A DNA stretch of 64,000 nt from Methylobacter sp. (GCA_026399025.1 JAPLRU010000094.1:18628-82627), one strand, 5' to 3'; shown: positions 36,312-45,010, counted from the first letter of the stretch. Notes: generated by a model not told the origin, from the letters alone. Program-made: numbers and translations.

Positions 36312-36580
36312 AAACGTCGCTTTATTAAATGCGGGCTCGATAACGTAACAGGCAACACCGATTTGCCCTCCGAACGGCCCTTTTATCGATGGCTTTCACA
36401 CAGGGTCGACGCAGAGACACAGCGGCTGTAAATTAATGTTAGAAACGAGCACGAAAGCCGTTTACTGTCATGTATTATTTATTAAGTATTTGAAATATAA
36501 ATTAAAATAATTTGTGTCTTAAATGTAATCAATGTAACAAAAACGTAACAAAAACCGCTACTAAGGATGTTTAAAAACCG

Positions 36581-36616
36581 GTTTTCCACAGACTTATCCA
36601 CAGCTTCTGTGGGTAA
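36581..36616. promoter_or_regulatory. DnaA-box-like cluster upstream of priA
   Basis: TTTTCCACA (36582-36590) and TTATCCACA (36594-36602) fit TTWTNCACA. TGTGGGTAA (36608-36616) is an inverted near-match. The region directly to the left, about 36470-36560, is A/T-rich. The layout mirrors 8640-8723. It lies 60 bases before the priA start and might regulate priA. It could also be a small DnaA-binding locus; neither is shown. Confidence 0.45.
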
Positions 36617-36677
36617 CTCGAATAGTTTAAACCGTATAATGACTTAGCCTTAAAACATCAAAAATACTTCACATATC

Positions 36678-38906
36678 ATGGTCAAGTTGCAAAGCGGGAG
36701 CGAGTTGATTTTCAGAGTAGCCATTGCGCTTCCTGTCCATCGACTCTTTGATTATCTTGCCCCGGAACAGTTGGCGTCGACCCAAATCAAGCCGGGCATT
36801 CGCCTGGAAGTGCCTTTCGGCAAAGCGAAAAAAATAGCCTTTCTGGTCGAGTGCGTTCCGCATAGCGACATCGACATTGCTAAATTAAAGCGCGTCGAAC
36901 GGATACTGGACGAAAAACCGTTGCTATCAACAAAAGACTTGGCGCTGCTGCATTGGGCCGCCGGTTATTATCATCATCCGTTGGGTGAGGTTTTCAGTGC
37001 GGCATTTCCTGTCGCCTTGCGTCAGGGCAAAGCCGCCGTTATTCAAACAGAGAAACGTTACACCCTCACCGAGTCGGGCAAAGCGCTTGACGGCGAATTG
37101 CTAAAGCGCGCGCCCAAGCAAAAAAGCATGCTGGAAAAATTTCAAGCGCAACCGAACGCGTTGTCCGAAACGGAACTTTCGGCATGGAACAGCAACTGGC
37201 GAGCCTCGGTAAAACAATTGCAAGACAAGCAATTGCTACAGCTTACCGCATCGGATTTAACGAGGGGCGCATCCAATCCGATCATCAAGAGCACCGCCCT
37301 ACCCTGTAATACCGAACAGCAAGCGGCGGTCGATACGGTGTGCGGCAGTTTGGGCCAGTTCGGCGTTTTCCTGCTGGAAGGCGTAACCGGCAGCGGCAAA
37401 ACCGAAGTGTATATGCAGATTATTCATGCCGTGCTGGAACGGGGCCGTCAAGTTTTGGTGCTGTTGCCTGAAATTACCTTGACGCCTCAGCTTGAGGACC
37501 GTTTCAGGCAACGCTTTAACGTCAGCATCGCCATTTCGCATTCCAAATTGACCGACCGGCAACGGGCCGGCGCTTGGCTGACCATGCAGCGCGGCGAATG
37601 CTGCATTTTATTGGGCACCCGGTCGGCTTTGTTTACGCCGTTAAAAAATCCCGGCCTGATTATTCTCGATGAAGAGCATGACGCTTCGTTCAAGCAGCAG
37701 GAAGGGTTTCGCTTTTCCGCCCGCGATGTCGCGGTGGTGCGCGGCAAGCTGTTGAATATTCCGGTGTTGCTGGGTTCGGCGACGCCGGCGCTGGAAAGCC
37801 TGCAAAACGTCAACAACCAACGTTACCGCTTGCTGCATTTGCCGGAACGGGCGGGCAACGCGACGGCGCCGGTGTTGCAACTGTTTGACATCAGAAACAA
37901 AAAAATGCAGGAGGGTTTGTCCGAAGCGCTTATTACGGAAATGCGCCTTACGCTGGACAAGAACGAACAGGTGTTATTGTTTTTAAACCGGCGCGGCTTT
38001 GCGCCGACTTTAATCTGTCACAGTTGCGCTTGGGTTGCGCGTTGTCGGCGTTGCGACGCCAACTTGGTGATTCATTACGATGAAAAGGTGCTGCGTTGCC
38101 ATCATTGCGGCCAGGAGCAGCGCCTGATCAGGCAATGTCCCGCCTGCACAAGCGGAGAATTAACGCCGCTGGGACTCGGCACCGAGCGGGTGGAAAAAGC
38201 CTTAGCTGAAATTTTTGCCGATAAAACCGTGGTGCGGCTGGATCGGGATTCGACTCAACGCAAAGGTTCATTGGAAAAGTATTTGCAGCAAATCAATCAG
38301 GGCGCGGTGGATATTATTCTGGGTACGCAAATGCTGGCGAAAGGCCATCACTTTCCGAATGTGACGCTGGTGGCGATATTGGACGTAGACAGCGGCCTGT
38401 TCAGCATCGATTTTCATGCGCCGGAAAAACTCGCGCAAATGATTGTGCAAGTCTCCGGTCGCGCCGGACGCGCGGAAAAGCCAGGTCGAGTGATTATGCA
38501 AACCCGGCAACCGGAGCATCCCTTATTAACCGCGCTGATTGCCCAAGGTTACAACAGTTTTGCCCAAACCGCGCTGGCCGAGCGTAAAGAGGCGTCATTG
38601 CCGCCGTTCAGTTATCAGGCCTTATTGAGAGTAGAAGCCGCGGATGCCGAGATGCCGAAGCTGTTTTTGCAGGCGGTTGTTGACTTGGCGAAAGCGCATA
38701 GCCAAGGCCATACCGATATTTTGGGGCCGGTTGCCGCGCCAATGGCCCGGCGCGCCGGGCTTTACCGCTATCAATTACTGTTTCAGAGCGGCAGGCGGCC
38801 GGAATTGCATGTCTTGCTGGATGTGCTGATGCCGCTTATCGAAAAGCTCAAGCTGGCGAAAAAGGTGCGCTGGTCGCTGGATGTCGATCCGGTGGATTTG
38901 TATTGA
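36678..38906 (+). CDS. priA: Primosomal protein N' (replication restart helicase)
   Basis: 742 residues, typical PriA length. The N-terminal DNA-binding domain starts IFRVAIALPVHRLFDYLAP. The helicase core has EGVTGSGKTEVY (about 234-245), the DEEHD box LDEEHDASFKQQEGFR (about 330) and VSGRAGRAEKPGRV. The PriA-specific zinc cluster is present between the helicase lobes: CHSCAWVARCRRC, CHHCGQ, CPAC (about 448-490). PriA reloads the replisome at stalled forks. It is followed by a convergent tandem-repeat region. Confidence 0.97.
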   Translation: MVKLQSGSELIFRVAIALPVHRLFDYLAPEQLASTQIKPGIRLEVPFGKAKKIAFLVECVPHSDIDIAKLKRVERILDEKPLLSTKDLALLHWAAGYYHHPLGEVFSAAFPVALRQGKAAVIQTEKRYTLTESGKALDGELLKRAPKQKSMLEKFQAQPNALSETELSAWNSNWRASVKQLQDKQLLQLTASDLTRGASNPIIKSTALPCNTEQQAAVDTVCGSLGQFGVFLLEGVTGSGKTEVYMQIIHAVLERGRQVLVLLPEITLTPQLEDRFRQRFNVSIAISHSKLTDRQRAGAWLTMQRGECCILLGTRSALFTPLKNPGLIILDEEHDASFKQQEGFRFSARDVAVVRGKLLNIPVLLGSATPALESLQNVNNQRYRLLHLPERAGNATAPVLQLFDIRNKKMQEGLSEALITEMRLTLDKNEQVLLFLNRRGFAPTLICHSCAWVARCRRCDANLVIHYDEKVLRCHHCGQEQRLIRQCPACTSGELTPLGLGTERVEKALAEIFADKTVVRLDRDSTQRKGSLEKYLQQINQGAVDIILGTQMLAKGHHFPNVTLVAILDVDSGLFSIDFHAPEKLAQMIVQVSGRAGRAEKPGRVIMQTRQPEHPLLTALIAQGYNSFAQTALAERKEASLPPFSYQALLRVEAADAEMPKLFLQAVVDLAKAHSQGHTDILGPVAAPMARRAGLYRYQLLFQSGRRPELHVLLDVLMPLIEKLKLAKKVRWSLDVDPVDLY

Positions 38907-38913
38907 AGTTTAA

Positions 38914-38941
38914 GGCGAAGGGCGAAGGGCGAAGGGCGAAA
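38914..38941. repeat. Heptamer tandem array GGCGAAG
   Basis: Four consecutive units of GGCGAAG start at 38914, 38921, 38928 and 38935; the last is GGCGAAA. It lies just after the priA stop codon. Confidence 0.9.
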
Positions 38942-38977
38942 AAAGCTTGCATTTGGATTTAAGGAGCGCTGCAATTT

Positions 38978-39053
38978 TTAGCCTTTAGCCTTTAGCCTTT
39001 AGCCTTTAGCCTTTAGCCTTTAGCCTTTAGCCTTTAGCCTTTAGCCTTTAGCC
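38978..39053. repeat. Heptamer tandem array GCCTTTA, about 11 units
   Basis: Ten full GCCTTTA units start at 38981 and every seven bases to 39044, with partial units at each end. On the other strand the unit reads GGCTAAA, which differs from the neighbouring GGCGAAG array at two of seven positions. The two arrays therefore face each other in the priA/bamD convergent gap. Confidence 0.92.
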
Positions 39054-39057
39054 CTTC

Positions 39058-39897
39058 CTATTTTTCCAACCCTATAAAATCCCAAACCTTGTGCGAAAAG
39101 GTCGAATCTTTATGTTCGGGGACCGGCGGGCCGTTCGGATAGTTTAGCTCGTAGACGCGCTCGGTATCTTTGGCTAAATCCGGCAATTCAAGTTTGGTGT
39201 AGGCTTCCTGCATGATTTGCAAGGCAAAAGGAACCGCCGGAGTGCGCTGGTATTTGTCAATCACGGTCGACGCCCTGTCGATGGCGGCAACATAAGCTTT
39301 ACGTTTCATGTAAAAACGGGCGACGTGGACTTCATACATCGCTAAATTGTTTTTAAGCGCAATCATGCGCTGTTGAGCATCGGGCACGTATTTGCTGGAC
39401 GGGAATCTGCGGATCAGTTCGGCAAAATTATCATACGCATCGCGGGCATTGCCGGGGTCGCGTTGCGACGTATCGGTGGGCAAAAAACGATCGATAAAGC
39501 CGATGCCGCGATTGTAATTAACCAAACCTTTTAAATAATAAGCGTAATCGACACTGGAACTGCGCGGATTGATTTTGACAAAACGGTCGGCGGCGGCGAT
39601 TGCGGCCTCGGAATCCCCGTTTTTGTAATAAGCGTAAGCCACATCCAGTTGCGTTTGCGCGGATTCGTCGCCGAAAGGGTAACGGGACTCAAGCGCTTCA
39701 TAGAGCTTAATCGCTTTATCGTAATTACCGCTTTCCAGTGCCGCTTTCGCTTCAGTGCGGAATTTTTCCGCGTTCCAGTCGGCATATTCGTCCACCGTAT
39801 CGGAATCGCCGGAGGTGAGACTTTTAAGTGTCTCGCAACCTTGAACAGACAGGCCTAAACAACAGACAAGTAAAAATTTAATTAAATTTAATCGCAT
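39058..39897 (-). CDS. bamD: Outer membrane assembly lipoprotein BamD
   Basis: 279 residues from the ATG at 39897; an upstream ATG at 39921 would put eight residues ahead of an otherwise good signal sequence. The lipobox LSVQGC sets the lipidated Cys near residue 21. The mature part has five tetratricopeptide-like units, for example EAKAALESGNYDKAIKLYEA and AYYKNGDSEAAIAAADRFVK. BamD is the essential TPR lipoprotein of the BAM complex that inserts outer-membrane beta-barrels. It is divergent from rluD, a conserved gammaproteobacterial arrangement. Confidence 0.95.
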   Translation of the reverse strand: MRLNLIKFLLVCCLGLSVQGCETLKSLTSGDSDTVDEYADWNAEKFRTEAKAALESGNYDKAIKLYEALESRYPFGDESAQTQLDVAYAYYKNGDSEAAIAAADRFVKINPRSSSVDYAYYLKGLVNYNRGIGFIDRFLPTDTSQRDPGNARDAYDNFAELIRRFPSSKYVPDAQQRMIALKNNLAMYEVHVARFYMKRKAYVAAIDRASTVIDKYQRTPAVPFALQIMQEAYTKLELPDLAKDTERVYELNYPNGPPVPEHKDSTFSHKVWDFIGLEK

Positions 39898-40018
39898 AGT
39901 GCTAACGACACGTTGTAACATTGGGGGTTTTTCTCGCCGGATATAACTGCGATACTTGAGATGGCTTGAATATCTCCGCGAGTATAACTTAACAATGGGT
40001 TAATCAGAAGAACTTGTT

Positions 40019-40963
40019 ATGACAAGAATGACGGAAGAAGTGCCATTTGCAATGGCCGGAATGCGATTGGATCAAGTGCTGGCCGAACTGTTTGCGGATT
40101 ATTCGCGCAGCAAGCTGCAAACCTGGATTAAAGCCGGCCGGGTGCAAGTCAACGGCTTGACGCTTAAGCCCAGAGACAAACTTGAGGGCGGCGAAGTGAT
40201 TACGCTGGATGCCGAAGCGGAAGTCGTGGTGACCTCCGAAGCCGAAGCCATTCCTTTGGATATTGTTTTTGAAGACGAAAGCATCTTGATTGTGAATAAA
40301 CCGGCCGGTTTGGTCGTGCATCCGGCGGTAGGGAACTGGAACGGCACGCTGTTAAATGCGCTGCTGAATCATGACCCCAACCTGGAAACCTTGCCCAGAG
40401 CGGGTATTGTGCATCGGCTCGATAAGGAAACCAGCGGACTGTTAATGATTGCAAAAACTTTGCAGGCCCATAACAGTCTGACCCAACAGCTGCAGGACAG
40501 AAGCATTACCCGTGAATATCTGGCCATCACCCGCGGCCGCATGACCGCCGGGGGCACTGTCGATGAACCTATCGGCAGGCATCCGACCGAGCGCAAACGT
40601 TACGCGGTCAGGGAAAACGGCAAGGCTGCGGTAACTCATTATCGGGTGGGGCAGCGCTTTACCCGCCATACTCTGGTTCAGGTTAAGCTGGAAACCGGGC
40701 GTACTCATCAAATCAGGGTGCATATGGCGCATATCCGTTTTCCGCTATTGGGCGATCAAGTCTACGGCGGACGCTTCCAAATGCCGCCGGATTGCAGCGA
40801 ACGGTTGGAAAAAGAATTGCGCAGTTTCAAACGTCAGGCTTTACATGCGGCAAAACTGGGCTTACAGCATCCTGTTACTGACGAATATCTTGAGTGGGAG
40901 CAGCCGATGCCTGACGATATGATCCGCTTGTTGGCAGCGTTGGCGGAAAATGAACGCGATTAA
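40019..40963 (+). CDS. rluD: 23S rRNA pseudouridine synthase RluD
   Basis: 314 residues. An N-terminal S4 RNA-binding domain (about 12-75, RLDQVLAELFADYSRSKLQT) is followed by the pseudouridine synthase domain, with the catalytic Asp in HRLDKETSGLL near residue 134. GRTHQIRVHMAHIRFPLLGD (about 229-248) is the family RTHQIR motif. RluD modifies helix 69 of 23S rRNA. It overlaps the start of pgeF by 14 bases. Confidence 0.96.
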   Translation: MTRMTEEVPFAMAGMRLDQVLAELFADYSRSKLQTWIKAGRVQVNGLTLKPRDKLEGGEVITLDAEAEVVVTSEAEAIPLDIVFEDESILIVNKPAGLVVHPAVGNWNGTLLNALLNHDPNLETLPRAGIVHRLDKETSGLLMIAKTLQAHNSLTQQLQDRSITREYLAITRGRMTAGGTVDEPIGRHPTERKRYAVRENGKAAVTHYRVGQRFTRHTLVQVKLETGRTHQIRVHMAHIRFPLLGDQVYGGRFQMPPDCSERLEKELRSFKRQALHAAKLGLQHPVTDEYLEWEQPMPDDMIRLLAALAENERD

Positions 40964-41852
40964 AGCTGAGTTGAGCAGCTTGTCTGCTCAAACGAAACTT
41001 ATGCCCTCTGGGTATAAACCCTGGCTGGTCCCGGATTGGCCCGCCCCCGCCACTATCCATGCGGCAACCACCTTACGTAGCGGCGGCGTCAGTTGCGGCG
41101 CTTACAGCAGTCTTAATCCGGCCCTGCATGTAGGCGATGACATTAATAACGTTAAGCAAAACCGGCAGCTTATTAAGCAATGGCTGGATTTGCCCGGCGA
41201 CCCGGTTTGGCTGGATCAAGTACACAGCAATCGCGCGGTGCAGGCGATAACAAATGCACCTTTAGCACAAGCCGACGCCGCCTATACGGCCGAGTCCGGC
41301 GTTGTTTGCGCGGTGATGACGGCCGACTGTTTGCCGCTGCTGGTTTGCGCGGCCGACGGCAGTCAAGTGGCCGCCATTCATGCCGGATGGCGCGGCTTGT
41401 TGTCCGGGGTAATCGGCAATACTTTGACTGCAATGAAAATCCCCCCCACCCCCCCTTTTGCAAAGGGGGGGGATAGTCGGCTTCGTAATAATGACCTTAG
41501 TTCCCCGAATAATATGGGACGGGAAGCTCCCCCCCTTTGTAAAAGGGGGGCTAGGGGGGATTTTCTGGTCTGGCTGGGCCCTGCCATAGGCCCGGATTGC
41601 TTTGAAGTCGGTGCGGAAGTGCGGGACGCTTTTGTGGACAAATCGACAGCATTCGACGCCGCTTTTAAACCGCAAAGTAACGGCAAGTGGCTGGCGGATA
41701 TTTATCAATTGGCGCGAATCGACCTGGCTATGGCGGGCATAGCTAAAATTTACGGCGGCGGTTTTTGTACCGTTACCGAACATGAACGTTTTTATTCCTA
41801 TCGTCGGGATCAACAAACAGGGCGTATGGCTACGCTAATATGGAGAGCTTAA
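40950..41852 (+). CDS. pgeF: PgeF/YfiH family (laccase domain) protein with an in-frame palindromic insertion
   Basis: 300 residues, against roughly 240-250 in the family. PgeF edits peptidoglycan precursors by removing mis-attached serine; relatives act as purine nucleoside phosphorylases. The conserved metal/active-site segments are present: VWLDQVHSNR, TADCLPLLVC, IHAGWRGLLSG, WLGPAIGPDCFEVG and FYSYRRDQQTGRMA. Between HAGWRGL and WLGPAIG there are 57 residues, where the E. coli protein has about 21. The extra part (IPPTPPFAKGG...APPLCKRGARG) is encoded by a palindromic repeat at 41436-41564. About 20 residues also precede the usual N-terminus; ATG 41001 is an alternative start. Confidence 0.9.
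   Translation: MNAIKAELSSLSAQTKLMPSGYKPWLVPDWPAPATIHAATTLRSGGVSCGAYSSLNPALHVGDDINNVKQNRQLIKQWLDLPGDPVWLDQVHSNRAVQAITNAPLAQADAAYTAESGVVCAVMTADCLPLLVCAADGSQVAAIHAGWRGLLSGVIGNTLTAMKIPPTPPFAKGGDSRLRNNDLSSPNNMGREAPPLCKRGARGDFLVWLGPAIGPDCFEVGAEVRDAFVDKSTAFDAAFKPQSNGKWLADIYQLARIDLAMAGIAKIYGGGFCTVTEHERFYSYRRDQQTGRMATLIWRA
41436..41564. repeat. Palindromic repeat inside the pgeF reading frame
   Basis: AAAATCCCCCC (from 41436) and GGGGGGATTTT (41554-41564) are inverted ends. Inner pairs are CCCCCCTTTTGC/GCAAAGGGGGG and CCCCCCTTTGTAAAAGGGGGG. It keeps the pgeF frame open throughout. It is a relative of the family D repeats at 30791 and 45881, which share the CCCCCTTT...AAAGGGGG hairpins. Confidence 0.88.
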
Positions 41853-41856
41853 CAGA

Positions 41857-42681
41857 GTGAGTTTATTGCTATTAATTGTCATCTTTACCGCGGTGGGCGG
41901 CGTGTTAAGCGTGATGGCCGCCGCGGTTTTTTTATTGTTGCCGGATCGGCGCCGGAATGCGGTGTTGCCGCACGGTATTAGTTTTGCGATTGGCGCATTG
42001 TTGGCGGTGGCTTTTTGGGGATTGATTCCCGAAGCCTTTACGCAAGTTAAGCCGGAGCAGTTTCAAACCTTATCGGGAACGATTTTAGCGGGCATACTCG
42101 GATTTTTTGTCCTGGAAAAACTGCTGATTTGGCGGCATTGCCATTCCGGCAGTTGCGAAGCGCACGGCGATGAGGATGATCATGACCATGATCACGGGCA
42201 TAGCCACAGTCATGGCTCAGCCAAGTCGGCCGGTACGCTGATTATTTTGGGCGACAGCATCCATAACTTTGTCGATGGCGTATTGATTGCGGCGGCGTTT
42301 TTAACCGATGTGCAATTAGGCATAGTCACCAGTCTGGCCGTTGCCGCCCACGAAATTCCGCAGGAAGTCGGGGATTTTGCGATTTTGCTGCACAGCGGTT
42401 ATTCCAAAAGCAAGGCGCTTTTTTACAATGTGCTTGCCAGTTTAACTACGGTTTTGGGCGGTACCTTGGCGTATTTCGGTTTGGAGGATTTGCATAACAG
42501 CTTGCCGTATTTTTTGGCCTTGGCCGCTTCGAGTTTTATTTATATCGCAGTGGCGGATTTGATACCGTCATTGCACAAAAAGACCGACATGAAAACCTCA
42601 TTGCAACAAATTGCGTTGATTGCTCTGGGCGTGTTATTGATTTGTTCATTGCACGGTATTGCGCATAGCATGGAGGTTTAG
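41857..42681 (+). CDS. ZIP family metal transporter
   Basis: 274 residues beginning at a GTG, five bases after the pgeF stop. About eight hydrophobic spans. A histidine-rich cytoplasmic loop (HDHDHGHSHSHG, near 108-119) separates spans 3 and 4. The signature helices are DSIHNFVDGVLIAAAFL (near 132-148) and AVAAHEIPQEVGDFAIL (near 161-177). These provide the binuclear metal site of ZIP transporters, which import zinc, iron or other divalent cations. Substrate is not deducible. Confidence 0.92.
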   Translation: MSLLLLIVIFTAVGGVLSVMAAAVFLLLPDRRRNAVLPHGISFAIGALLAVAFWGLIPEAFTQVKPEQFQTLSGTILAGILGFFVLEKLLIWRHCHSGSCEAHGDEDDHDHDHGHSHSHGSAKSAGTLIILGDSIHNFVDGVLIAAAFLTDVQLGIVTSLAVAAHEIPQEVGDFAILLHSGYSKSKALFYNVLASLTTVLGGTLAYFGLEDLHNSLPYFLALAASSFIYIAVADLIPSLHKKTDMKTSLQQIALIALGVLLICSLHGIAHSMEV

Positions 42682-42727
42682 GCGGCAGCGAACGGTAAAA
42701 CTGCTGTTACCTGAGATCAGTACAGCA

Positions 42728-42970
42728 TCACGCCGCTTCGCTTTCTTCATACAACGTTTCCGGCGCGATGTCGGCGCCGTTGGGCCAGGATATGGACCAG
42801 CCGTCGACAAAAAAACGTTGAAAATAACCGATGTCTTTGAGCGGCTCAAACACTTCGCCGCTCAGCCATTTTGCGCAATCCGCGATTTTTTCTTCGCCAT
42901 TGTCAAAAGTGATTTTGATTTTGTAATCGGTCAAATAAGTCGCCTGCACGACCACGGGCATATAATCCAT
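42728..42970 (-). CDS. DUF2442 domain protein
   Basis: 80 residues. YLTDYKIKITFDNGEEKIAD, VFEPLKDIGYFQRFFVDGWS and WPNGADIAPETLYEE match DUF2442 throughout. The family is small, soluble and often found beside DUF4160 in toxin-antitoxin-like pairs. No DUF4160 partner is seen here: the neighbours are the ZIP gene and the cysI stump. Function unknown. Confidence 0.85.
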   Translation of the reverse strand: MDYMPVVVQATYLTDYKIKITFDNGEEKIADCAKWLSGEVFEPLKDIGYFQRFFVDGWSISWPNGADIAPETLYEESEAA

Positions 42971-43074
42971 TGCTTTTTACCTTTGTTTAATTTAACGGTG
43001 TTATTCTGTCGACTTTACACCCGCATCCTACTCTGTTTTCCTCTTTTTTAATCTCCATTGCTGCGCATGAACGG

Positions 43075-43416
43075 TCAAAGATGAAAATCCTTACCCACCG
43101 ACACCGCTTGGACATAACCGGTTCTAATAACAAAATCACCGAAGCGCTCGCCCGCTTCCCGCTCACGGGCATAACGATGAATAATCGGGGTCAGTTCGGC
43201 CAATATCTGTTCCTCGTTAATATTCTCGCGGTACAGTTTATTCAGGCGTTGACCGTAAAAGCCTGCGCCCAGATACAAATTATACTTGCCCGGCGCTTTG
43301 CCGATAAAACCGATTTCGCCCAGCACTGAACGTGCGCAGCCGTTCGGACAACCGGTCATGCGGATCAGGATCGGGTCGTGTTCAAGCCCCGCCTCTTTAA
43401 TGATTGCATCAAGCTT
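43075..43416 (-). pseudogene. cysI: cysI (sulfite reductase hemoprotein) 3' fragment
   Basis: Only the last ~114 codons remain. [19 protein letters not shown] carries two of the four cysteines that bind the siroheme-coupled 4Fe-4S cluster. [20 protein letters not shown] and [16 protein letters not shown] complete the typical CysI C-terminus. At 43417 the coding sequence runs directly into a family C repeat, and the upstream three quarters of the gene is not found in the window. A frame extends through the repeat to 43482, but those residues are repeat-derived. Sulfite reduction must be supplied by another locus, if at all. Confidence 0.88.
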
Positions 43417-43560
43417 AGGTAACTCGCAATAATAAATCCCCCTACAGCTCGTTCCCACGCCGGAGCGCTCATCGTTATACACATCTCGATGTAGGCCGGA
43501 ATAAGCCGGTCCGCGCTTTAGCGCAGGACAGGCGTTTCCGGCATCCCGAAGCTTGGGAGT
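43417..43560. repeat. Composite of family C copy 3 and family B copy 4
   Basis: AGGTAACTCGCAATAATAAA starts at 43417 and runs into CGTTCCCACGC. Then TAGGCCGGAATAAGCC (43492-43507) opens a family B unit with CCGCGCTTTAGCGCAGGAC and GGCGTTTCCGGC. The junction with cysI is at 43416/43417. The rest of the gap to 43823 holds no feature I can name; it must contain the promoter for the polysaccharide locus. Confidence 0.8.
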
Positions 43561-43823
43561 GCCGGAGCGTGGGAACTATTCGAACGGCTTAAAATACATA
43601 ACGGCTGAGCCGATAGAAAAACACAACGCAGCAGCCAAAACACAGACAAACGTTGTCGTATGCGACTTCACGGAACCGAACGGTTAAAAACTTTAAGAGT
43701 GAAGACCACTGAAAACGGTCGCTTTAGCGAGAGCCGGATAGTCAAATGACCGGCAAAACAGTCATCGTACTGAAGCTGTTTATCTGCGATAATTAATGCC
43801 CGAAATTTTTCCAAGGCTTCATT

Positions 43824-44630
43824 TTGAATTATTTTTTGAATAGATTCCTCAGCTTGCTGAGAAGTTTCCCGCTGATCAAACAAATGGTTAGGCGCGAAGT
43901 GATCGGTCGTTACCGCGGCTCATTCTTGGGCTTATTATGGTCGTTTATTAATCCCGTTCTGATGCTGACGGTTTACACGTTTGTCTTCGGTTTTGTATTT
44001 AAAGCGCGCTGGGGACAAGGCGACACCGACAAGTATGAGTTTGCGATGGTGCTGTTTGCCGGACTGATTGTATTTAACCTGTTTTCCGAATGCGTTTCGC
44101 GTGCGCCGGGCCTGATTTTGGCGAACGTCAATTATGTCAAAAAAGTTATTTTCCCTCTTGAAATACTGCCTTGGGTCGCGTTAGGGTCGGCGCTGTTTCA
44201 TTCAAGCATCAGCCTGGGCGTGTTGCTGATTTTTTTAGCCGTGCTCGGCCACCCTTTTTCGTGGGCGATGCTGTGGCTGCCGGTCATCGTATTGCCGTTT
44301 TTATTGTTGATTATGGGCTTGTCATGGCTGCTGGCCTCTATAGGGGTTTTTGTCCGCGATGTCGGGCAACTGGTCGGCATGACCATTACTGTGTTGATGT
44401 TCATGAGCCCCATTTTTTACCCCTTGAGCGCCTTGCCGGAATCTGTCAGCGCTTACCTGTTTCTAAACCCGGTCACTTTTGTGGTGGAACAAGTCCGCAA
44501 CGTTCTGTTATGGAATCTGCAACCGAATTGGCAACATTTGGCTATTTACAGCGCTGTATCCATTGTTATCGCTTGGTTCGGCTTGTTTTGGTTTGAAAAA
44601 ACCAGAAAGGGTTTTGCCGATGTTTTATAA
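43824..44630 (+). CDS. wzm: O-antigen/polysaccharide ABC transporter permease (Wzm)
   Basis: 268 residues with six hydrophobic spans of the ABC-2 permease type. MVRREVIGRYRGSFLGLLWS near residues 21-40 is the conserved cytoplasmic gate region, and the C-terminus has LNPVTFVVEQVRNVLLWN. Wzm forms the channel that exports lipid-linked polysaccharide, driven by Wzt. The start is a TTG at 43824, with AAGG seven bases upstream; no ATG gives a full N-terminus. Its ATPase partner, normally adjacent, lies about 2 kb away beyond a block of toxin-antitoxin genes. Confidence 0.92.
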   Translation: MNYFLNRFLSLLRSFPLIKQMVRREVIGRYRGSFLGLLWSFINPVLMLTVYTFVFGFVFKARWGQGDTDKYEFAMVLFAGLIVFNLFSECVSRAPGLILANVNYVKKVIFPLEILPWVALGSALFHSSISLGVLLIFLAVLGHPFSWAMLWLPVIVLPFLLLIMGLSWLLASIGVFVRDVGQLVGMTITVLMFMSPIFYPLSALPESVSAYLFLNPVTFVVEQVRNVLLWNLQPNWQHLAIYSAVSIVIAWFGLFWFEKTRKGFADVL

Positions 44631-44680
44631 TTCCGCCTCCCGGAATAGCACGGCCAAGCCACAGGACACGAGAGGAATAC

Positions 44681-45010
44681 ATGCGTTTAGCTTATGAAGA
44701 ACAGCTAGCCATCACCGACGCTATTCATCAAGCCGATGCCGAAGCAATCATTTACCTGTTCGGGTCGCGTGCGGACGACACCGCCAAAGGTGGCGACATT
44801 GACCTATTGGTTCTCTCTAAAAACATCAATCTGTCGGCTAAGCTGGAAATTTTGGCACAACTGCACCGAAGCCTGGGTGAGCGCAAGATAGACATTGCGG
44901 TCTATCCCGATGCCACCCGCCCCTTTCCCAGACTGGTTATGCAGTCCGGGCTGCCGTTATGGCGCGAGCAAAAACCGAGTTGCTGCAAGAACAGTTGGCC
45001 GGTCGCCTGA
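44681..45010 (+). CDS. Minimal nucleotidyltransferase (MNT/MntA-type), probably orphaned
   Basis: 109 residues. The nucleotidyltransferase site is FGSRADDTAKGGDIDLLVL (near 25-43), with the third acid in KIDIAVYP near 73. MNT proteins of this size act as antitoxins that adenylylate HEPN ribonuclease toxins. The final 16 residues after SGLPL look non-native and may reflect rearrangement. Only a 26-codon start of a partner gene remains at 44959-45038. AGAGG precedes the start. Confidence 0.8.
   Translation: MRLAYEEQLAITDAIHQADAEAIIYLFGSRADDTAKGGDIDLLVLSKNINLSAKLEILAQLHRSLGERKIDIAVYPDATRPFPRLVMQSGLPLWREQKPSCCKNSWPVA

Noticed and set aside
36470..36680. Chromosomal replication origin near priA
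   Set aside because: Only two good DnaA boxes plus a near-match, and none of dnaA, dnaN, gidA or parAB nearby; the similar site at 8.7 kb argues for a repeated motif, not an origin.
38978..39053. CRISPR array
   Set aside because: The units are 7 bp with no spacers; no cas genes are present anywhere in the window.
43668..43883. A 71-residue minus-strand frame before wzm
   Set aside because: It overlaps the wzm start in antisense and has no homology or start signal I can support.
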